Under the pieces are notes generated by a model. That model saw nothing but the letters and a program-made list of their open reading frames with translations. It did not search any database and was not told the origin of the DNA. Made by a program: the position numbers and the translations under genes. Below, piece after piece: positions 6,681 to 9,842 of a stretch of DNA of 9,842 nt. Source of the DNA: an uncultured Oscillospiraceae bacterium (GTDB lineage: Bacteria > Bacillota > Clostridia > Oscillospirales > Oscillospiraceae); NCBI GenBank assembly GCA_934569215.1, contig CAKTKF010000021.1, positions 1-9,842 on the forward strand. Direction: 5' to 3'. Positions within the stretch are counted from its first letter, which is position 1; each line of letters starts with the position of its first letter.

Positions 6681-7543
6681 TGAACGGCCTCCTTCATGTG
6701 TAGTGCAGAGGGGATAAAGAGGTAAGCGCAGTAGGCGGTAAAGCCCAGCGCATAAATGCCGGTAACGGGCTGAATGGCAAGCTTCGGCGTAAACTCCGCC
6801 GCCGCGCCGCCCATGGCGGCCACCACTGCGGCCACCACCGCAAGGGTAAGCATCGCCGCAATCAATATCCAGTCCAGCGCTTTCATCCGGTAAATCTGAA
6901 AACTCGTGCGCTTGGCCGTGCCGTAGCCCCGGGCGCGCATGGAGTCTCCGGTCACCACGCTCCCTTCCAGCGCCCAGTCCGTCAGGGCGGACAATGTGCG
7001 CATTCCGCAGGTGAGCTTTTCTCTCACGGTGCTGTTCTCCCCCGCACCGAGACCGATGGATTTTCTCGCGCCCATGATCTGTACCGCCTTGCGGATAAAG
7101 CTGGGGATCATCCGCAGCACCATCACCAGCAGCAGCGAAATTGCCGGAATCAGATTTCCGAACAGGCTCGTAAACTTGTCGCTGGTCATGACCGCGTTGT
7201 AGCAGCCGAACCAGAGCATCATTACCAGAAACACCCCGGCAATGGCCGCGCCGTAGAGCAGCGCCTCCACCGTGTAGGGTCTTCCGAACACATGAAACAG
7301 CACCCGCTCGCCGTAGGTATTGAACAGCGGGTTCACCGCCGTCAGCATGAGAACCATAGGAAGCAGCATCGCAATTCGCTTCCAGCCGGCTTTGCCGATG
7401 AGGAGCAGATAGTAAACCGCCGCGCCGATTGCCCCCGCGATCAGGTACGCCGGGTGCTGGATCAGCACGCCAAAGCCGATGGCTCCCACAAAAAACAGAA
7501 AATTCACCGCCGGGTGGCAGTTGGAAAAAGCGTCCGCAGTCAT
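6653..7543 (-). CDS. ecfT: ECF transporter transmembrane coupling subunit EcfT
   Basis: This 296-residue membrane protein is the T component that couples ATP hydrolysis in EcfA to the S component. Hydrophobic segments lie around residues 13-29, 33-50, 56-70, 93-112, 132-147, 223-245 and 260-280. The cytoplasmic coupling region holds the two expected Ala-Arg motifs: IMGARKSIG (156-164), where the usual Gly of ARG is Lys, and MRARGYG (202-208). The frame is open to 7609, but an upstream start would translate through the terminator hairpin and give a non-family N-terminus. ATG 7543 is therefore chosen, with GGGGGA upstream as a weak ribosome site. It is the first gene of the operon and overlaps ecfA by 28 nt. 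Confidence 0.9.
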   Translation of the reverse strand: MTADAFSNCHPAVNFLFFVGAIGFGVLIQHPAYLIAGAIGAAVYYLLLIGKAGWKRIAMLLPMVLMLTAVNPLFNTYGERVLFHVFGRPYTVEALLYGAAIAGVFLVMMLWFGCYNAVMTSDKFTSLFGNLIPAISLLLVMVLRMIPSFIRKAVQIMGARKSIGLGAGENSTVREKLTCGMRTLSALTDWALEGSVVTGDSMRARGYGTAKRTSFQIYRMKALDWILIAAMLTLAVVAAVVAAMGGAAAEFTPKLAIQPVTGIYALGFTAYCAYLFIPSALHMKEAVQWHISRSRI

Positions 7544-7547
7544 AGCA

Positions 7548-7553
7548 TCCCCC
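7548..7553 (-). promoter_or_regulatory. Weak G-run ribosome binding site of ecfT, overlapping the terminator region
   Basis: On the minus strand a GGGGGA run sits 4 nt before ATG 7543. It directly follows the T-rich tract of the leader terminator. It can also pair with the TCCCC arm of that terminator hairpin (7574-7578), so folding of the leader could affect translation as well as transcription. This pairing is inferred from complementarity only. Confidence 0.5.
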
Positions 7554-7580
7554 AAAAAGAAAAAGCCCCCAACGGGGACT
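7554..7580 (-). terminator. Leader terminator (expression platform) before ecfT
   Basis: Read on the minus strand, AGTCCCC (7580-7574) pairs with GGGGGCT (7570-7564) across a 3-nt loop, with one G-T wobble. It is followed by TTTTC and TTTTT. This intrinsic terminator ends only about 10 nt before the ecfT start codon and lies about 48 nt downstream of the aptamer's closing stem. That is the layout expected of a riboswitch-controlled terminator. Confidence 0.75.
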
Positions 7581-7627
7581 TCATAAAAACCGCCGGCAGG
7601 CATCCCCAAGAGCCTCCCGGGAGAAAG

Positions 7628-7767
7628 GTCAGGTCACCGTGTTCCGGCTCTGGACGCCATTTGCCGAAGGTCTTCTCAGGATGCCCCAATGACTCTCCGC
7701 GGCTCAACTGTCCATCTACGGCGGCTTGGTACCGCTGGGATTGCCCCATTCCAATGTGTGGCCTGAC
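7628..7767 (-). promoter_or_regulatory. Cobalamin riboswitch aptamer controlling the ecfT-cob operon
   Basis: Hand alignment on the minus strand shows the parts of an adenosylcobalamin-type riboswitch. A closing stem GTCAGG (7767-7762) pairs with CCTGAC (7633-7628). The P5 hairpin TGGGGCAATCCCA (7748-7736) is followed by GCGGTACCAAGCCGCCGTAG, matching the GCGG-CCCGCC-GCTGTAA core. A stem GGAC/GTCC (7713-7710 with 7655-7652) encloses the peripheral domain with GTCATTGGGGC..GAGAAGACC (7693-7669). The 3' conserved segment AGAGCCGGAACAC follows. The L5 loop and the 3' B12 box are looser than consensus, so a covariance-model search is needed to fix the boundaries. The B12 genes downstream and the sister element at 7888-8044 support the call. 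Confidence 0.8.
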
Positions 7768-7793
7768 TTCATGTTTTTTATTCTATGCAGCAT

Positions 7794-7822
7794 ATTCTAT
7801 CATAATCTCCGAAAAACTGCAA
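7794..7822 (-). promoter_or_regulatory. Sigma-70-type promoter of the B12 uptake/assembly operon
   Basis: On the minus strand TTGCAG (-35, 7822-7817) and TAGAAT (-10, 7799-7794) are separated by 17 nt. Transcription would start near 7787, about 20 nt before the aptamer closing stem, giving a leader of about 244 nt before ecfT. The promoter is back to back with the + strand promoter at 7856-7884. Confidence 0.75.
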
Positions 7823-7855
7823 TGTCTTTCGGCTGCGCATCGTGATTTTTTCCGA

Positions 7856-7884
7856 TTGAAAAAAATGGGAAGCTGTGCTACAAT
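7856..7884 (+). promoter_or_regulatory. Sigma-70-type promoter of the DUF4430 lipoprotein gene
   Basis: TTGAAA (7856-7861) and TACAAT (7879-7884) are separated by exactly 17 nt. A start site near 7891 would place the + strand riboswitch at the very 5' end of the transcript. The two divergent -35 boxes lie only 33 bp apart, so the promoters may influence each other. Confidence 0.78.
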
Positions 7885-7887
7885 ATT

Positions 7888-8044
7888 CCCGCCGTTTGGG
7901 GAAACAGGTGCAAATCCTGTGCGAGCCCGTCGCCGTAATGTGCAGTCAACCGTTATTATTCTCACCCGAAGCCGCGTTTCGGGGAAACGTCATTGGAGCA
8001 ATTCCGAGAAGGCCGACTGATAACGCACAAAGCCGAAATATCCA
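7888..8044 (+). promoter_or_regulatory. Cobalamin riboswitch aptamer controlling the DUF4430 lipoprotein
   Basis: The core GGGGAAACAGGTGCAAATCC (from 7898) is close to the cobalamin riboswitch consensus. The P5 stem is ACAGG (7904-7908) with CCTGT (7916-7920). It is followed by GCGAGCCCGTCGCCGTAATG, matching the GCGGACCCGCCGCTGTAA region. A stem GTGCAGTC (7940-7947) pairs with GACT and GCAC (8015-8018, 8025-8028). It encloses the peripheral domain with GTCATTGGAGC..GAGAAGGCC (7989-8014). The element ends in AAAGCCGAAATATCC (8029-8043), the weak B12-box side. Core plus peripheral domain points to the adenosylcobalamin class. This copy is nearer to consensus than the opposing one. Confidence 0.88.
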
Positions 8045-8055
8045 AATGAGCAGCA

Positions 8056-8103
8056 CCTTTCACACAATCGCCCCGAGGCGGGCGGGAAAGGAATTTATTT
8101 TTT
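8056..8103 (+). terminator. Leader terminator (expression platform) before the lipoprotein gene
   Basis: CCTTTC (8056-8061) pairs with GAAAGG (8086-8091), around an inner GC-rich stem (CGCC 8069-8072 with GGCG 8077-8080, or the alternative CGCCC with GGGCG). AATTTATTTTTT follows at 8092-8103. The T-tract ends at the ribosome site of the lipoprotein gene (AGGAG 8104-8108). Position just after the aptamer suggests a cobalamin-dependent terminator. GCACC at 8053-8057 also complements GGTGC in the P5 loop region (7907-7911), a possible long-range contact. Confidence 0.65.
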
Positions 8104-8117
8104 AGGAGAATGCAGCT

Positions 8118-8561
8118 ATGAACAAATCTAACATGAAGAAGCTGCTGTCCATCCTTCTGTGCATCGCGCTGATCGCGGCATTGGCGCTTTCCACCGTCGG
8201 ATGCAGCAGCAAGAGTGACAACACTGCGCCTGTAGCCACTACCGAGGCTTCCGGCACCGTTTCCATGGGCGAGGGCGAGACCAGCTTCCTCTTCAACGTG
8301 GTTGACCCTGACGGCAAGGAAAGCAGCTTTGAGATCCACACCGATGAGAAGACCGTGGGCGCGGCGCTGCTGTCCCTGGGTCTGATCGCCGGTGAGGACA
8401 GCGAGTTCGGCCTGTACGTCAAGACCGTCAACGGCGTCACCGTGGACTACGACAAGGATGGCAAGTACTGGGCATTCTATGTGGACGGCGAGTACGCCGC
8501 CACCGGCGTAGACTCCACCGACATCACCGCCGGTGCAACCTACACCTTCAAGGCAGAGTAA
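8118..8561 (+). CDS. DUF4430 (transcobalamin-like C-terminal domain) lipoprotein, candidate corrinoid-binding protein
   Basis: This 147-residue protein starts with KK and a hydrophobic signal sequence (about residues 7-26). It then has a lipobox-like STVGC with Cys29 as the likely lipidated residue, so it should be anchored outside the membrane. A short Ser/Thr/Ala-rich spacer is followed by one small domain (about 45-147). Its GYxxxxNGVTVDYDKDGKYW-type stretch and WAFYVDGEYAATGVDSTDI are hallmarks of DUF4430, which resembles the C-terminal domain of transcobalamin and intrinsic factor. AGGAG 9 nt upstream supports ATG 8118. The gene has its own cobalamin riboswitch and is divergent from a B12 ECF transporter. 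I infer that it captures corrinoids for that transporter, but binding is not demonstrable from sequence. The transcobalamin alpha-barrel half is absent. Confidence 0.82.
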   Translation: MNKSNMKKLLSILLCIALIAALALSTVGCSSKSDNTAPVATTEASGTVSMGEGETSFLFNVVDPDGKESSFEIHTDEKTVGAALLSLGLIAGEDSEFGLYVKTVNGVTVDYDKDGKYWAFYVDGEYAATGVDSTDITAGATYTFKAE

Positions 8562-8578
8562 TTTTTCGGACGCAAAGC

Positions 8579-8617
8579 AGCCGGTAAGATGGTCTTTCCC
8601 ATCTTACCGGCTCTTTT
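8579..8617 (+). terminator. Intrinsic terminator of the lipoprotein gene
   Basis: This is a perfect 14-bp stem (8579-8592 with 8599-8612) with a 6-nt loop, followed by CTTTT. It lies 17 nt after the lipoprotein stop codon and closes a one-gene transcription unit. Confidence 0.92.
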
Positions 8618-8620
8618 CTG

Positions 8621-8648
8621 TTGCAATTCGGAAAAATCATCGTATAAT
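8621..8648 (+). promoter_or_regulatory. Promoter of the rRNA methyltransferase gene
   Basis: TTGCAA (8621-8626) and a perfect TATAAT (8643-8648) are separated by 16 nt. They start only 9 nt after the preceding terminator stem. The methyltransferase is therefore a separate transcription unit outside cobalamin control. Confidence 0.8.
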
Positions 8649-8682
8649 GGTAATGATATTTTACGGAACAGGAGAAAACGCA

Positions 8683-9842
8683 ATGGAAAACGGCGGGGTG
8701 TACTTGAAAAAGGGCGAGGGTCGCAGCATGAAGGCGGGCGGCCCCTGGGTATATGACAACGAGGTGGAGCGCATCGAGGGCGAGCCGCTGGACGGAGACG
8801 TGGTCTCCGTCCACGACTACAACGGCTTTTGCCTGGGCAAGGGCTTCTTAAACCGCCGCTCCAAGCTCCGGGTGCGGATGCTGACCCGGAACCGGAATCA
8901 GGAAATCGACGAGGCTTTTCTCAGAACGCGGGTGGAGAACGCCTGGGAATACCGGAAAAAGGTGGTGGACACCGGCAGCTGCCGGGTGATTTTCGGCGAG
9001 GCGGATTTCCTGCCCGGTCTGGTGGTGGACAAGTTCTCCGACGTGCTGGTGGTGCAGTCTCTGGCGCTGGGCATGGATCGGTACAAGTCCTTCATTCTGG
9101 AAACCCTGAAGGAATTGACGGCGAAGGACGGCATTTTCATTCGCGGCATTTACGAGCGCTCCGACGCCAAAGTGCGGGAGCAGGAGGGAATGCCCCGTAT
9201 CAAAGGCTTTCTGTCCGCCCCCTTCGATACCAAGGTGGAGATCGTGGAAAACGGCGTCAAATATTTCGTAGACGTAGCCGAAGGGCAGAAAACCGGCTTC
9301 TTCCTCGATCAGAAATACAACCGCAAGGCCATCTGGCCGCTGTGTCCCGGCGCGGAGGTGCTGGACTGCTTCACCCACACCGGCTCCTTTGCCCTGAACG
9401 CGGGTCTTGCCGGGGCAAGCCATGTGCTGGGCGTGGACGCTTCGGAGCTGGGCGTGGCGCAGGCACGGGAAAACGCCGCCCTCAACGGTCTTTCCGACCG
9501 GGTGGAATTTCTCTGTGCGGATGTGTTTGCGCTGCTGCCGGAGCTGGAAGCCAAGGGGCAGAAATTTGATCTTGTGATCCTCGATCCCCCGGCCTTCACC
9601 AAGTCCCGCGCCTCCGTGAAAAAAGCGGTGACGGGCTATCGGGAGATCAACCTCCGGGCAATGAAGCTCATCCGGGACGGCGGCTTCCTCGCCACCTGCT
9701 CCTGTTCCCATTTTGTGGACTACGAGCTGTTCACCCAGACCATCGGCCAGGCCGCCCGGAACGTCCACAAGCGGCTGCGTCAGGTGGAGTACCGCACCCA
9801 GGCGCCGGATCACCCCATTTTGTGGGACGCCGAGGATTCCTA
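8683..9842 (+). CDS. rlmI: Class I SAM-dependent rRNA methyltransferase, RlmI (23S m5C) family, 3' end cut by window
   Basis: The frame stays open from ATG 8683 to the window edge (386 codons plus 2 bases). Comparison with E. coli RlmI (396 residues) suggests only about 10-20 residues are missing. The order is a PUA-type N-terminal RNA-binding domain (about 5-70; GGPWVYDNEVERIEG), a central strand-rich domain, then a Rossmann methyltransferase. The latter shows GQKTGFFLDQ (201-210), motif I VLDCFTHTGSFAL (226-238), Asp251, DPPAF (301-305) and TCSCSH (338-343), where Cys341 is the likely catalytic nucleophile position. The family makes 5-methylcytosine in 23S rRNA. The exact site in this organism is not certain, and paralogues in Firmicutes are often annotated only as class I SAM-dependent rRNA methyltransferase. 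AGGAG 8 nt upstream supports the start. Confidence 0.9.
   Translation, partial: MENGGVYLKKGEGRSMKAGGPWVYDNEVERIEGEPLDGDVVSVHDYNGFCLGKGFLNRRSKLRVRMLTRNRNQEIDEAFLRTRVENAWEYRKKVVDTGSCRVIFGEADFLPGLVVDKFSDVLVVQSLALGMDRYKSFILETLKELTAKDGIFIRGIYERSDAKVREQEGMPRIKGFLSAPFDTKVEIVENGVKYFVDVAEGQKTGFFLDQKYNRKAIWPLCPGAEVLDCFTHTGSFALNAGLAGASHVLGVDASELGVAQARENAALNGLSDRVEFLCADVFALLPELEAKGQKFDLVILDPPAFTKSRASVKKAVTGYREINLRAMKLIRDGGFLATCSCSHFVDYELFTQTIGQAARNVHKRLRQVEYRTQAPDHPILWDAEDS

Noticed and set aside
7544..7609. Upstream in-frame extension of EcfT (22 extra codons).
   Set aside because: The extension would be translated through the leader terminator hairpin and has no family similarity; ATG 7543 is the plausible start.
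7720..7740. T-box-like GGTACCGC sequence on the + strand.
   Set aside because: Only part of the T-box motif matches. No tRNA-like specifier stem or + strand terminator follows, and the opposite strand fits the cobalamin riboswitch core.
7628..7767. Considered as a nickel/cobalt (NiCo) riboswitch because of repeated GGGGCA/GGACAG-like segments.
   Set aside because: I could not match the NiCo architecture. The core order, peripheral motif and shared sequence with the + strand element fit a cobalamin riboswitch better.
7292..8020. A 242-codon + strand frame running from inside ecfT antisense through the divergent control region.
   Set aside because: It crosses both promoters and both riboswitches and has no recognisable domain.
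8848..9813. A 321-codon minus-strand frame antisense to the rRNA methyltransferase.
   Set aside because: The opposite strand encodes an RlmI-type protein with clear SAM-binding and catalytic motifs; the antisense product shows no recognisable domain.

Overview
The window is GC-rich, densely packed DNA that looks like the chromosome of an anaerobic gut member of the Clostridia (Oscillospiraceae-like). This is inferred from gene types, codon use, AGGAGG-type ribosome sites and the overlapping-gene operon style; no taxonomic marker is present. It is dominated by a vitamin B12 (corrinoid) uptake and assembly locus.

Layout: (1) 1-174, the 3' end of glmM on the + strand, followed by two back-to-back hairpin terminators (185-250) that separate it from a converging operon. 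(2) 258-7543, a nine-gene minus-strand operon. In transcription order it encodes an ECF transporter (EcfT, a fused double-ATPase EcfA, and a CbrT-like S component), a TIM-barrel protein of the sugar-phosphate isomerase/AP-endonuclease-2 type, CobT, CobU, CobS, a short CobU-like protein and a CobC-like phosphatase. Most junctions overlap by 4 nt (ATGA or GTGA), so translation is probably coupled along the operon. (3) 7544-8117, a 574-nt divergent control region. It holds two sigma-70-type promoters back to back. Each reads into what I identify, by hand alignment, as its own cobalamin riboswitch followed by an intrinsic terminator. (4) 8118-8561 (+), a small lipoprotein whose exported part is one DUF4430/transcobalamin-like C-terminal domain, ending in a strong terminator. 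(5) 8621-9842 (+), a promoter and an RlmI-type rRNA methyltransferase cut off by the window end.

How the genes fit together: no corrin-ring synthesis genes are present, so this is a salvage locus. The lipoprotein is a candidate surface corrinoid catcher. The ECF complex would import the corrinoid. CobU activates cobinamide (kinase plus GMP transfer), CobT makes the alpha-ribazole phosphate lower ligand precursor, CobS joins the halves, and CobC removes the phosphate. The facing riboswitches would shut down both arms when intracellular cobalamin is sufficient. The parts least explained by known pathways are the TIM-barrel protein, the second truncated CobU-like protein with a degenerate P-loop, and the stand-alone DUF4430 lipoprotein.
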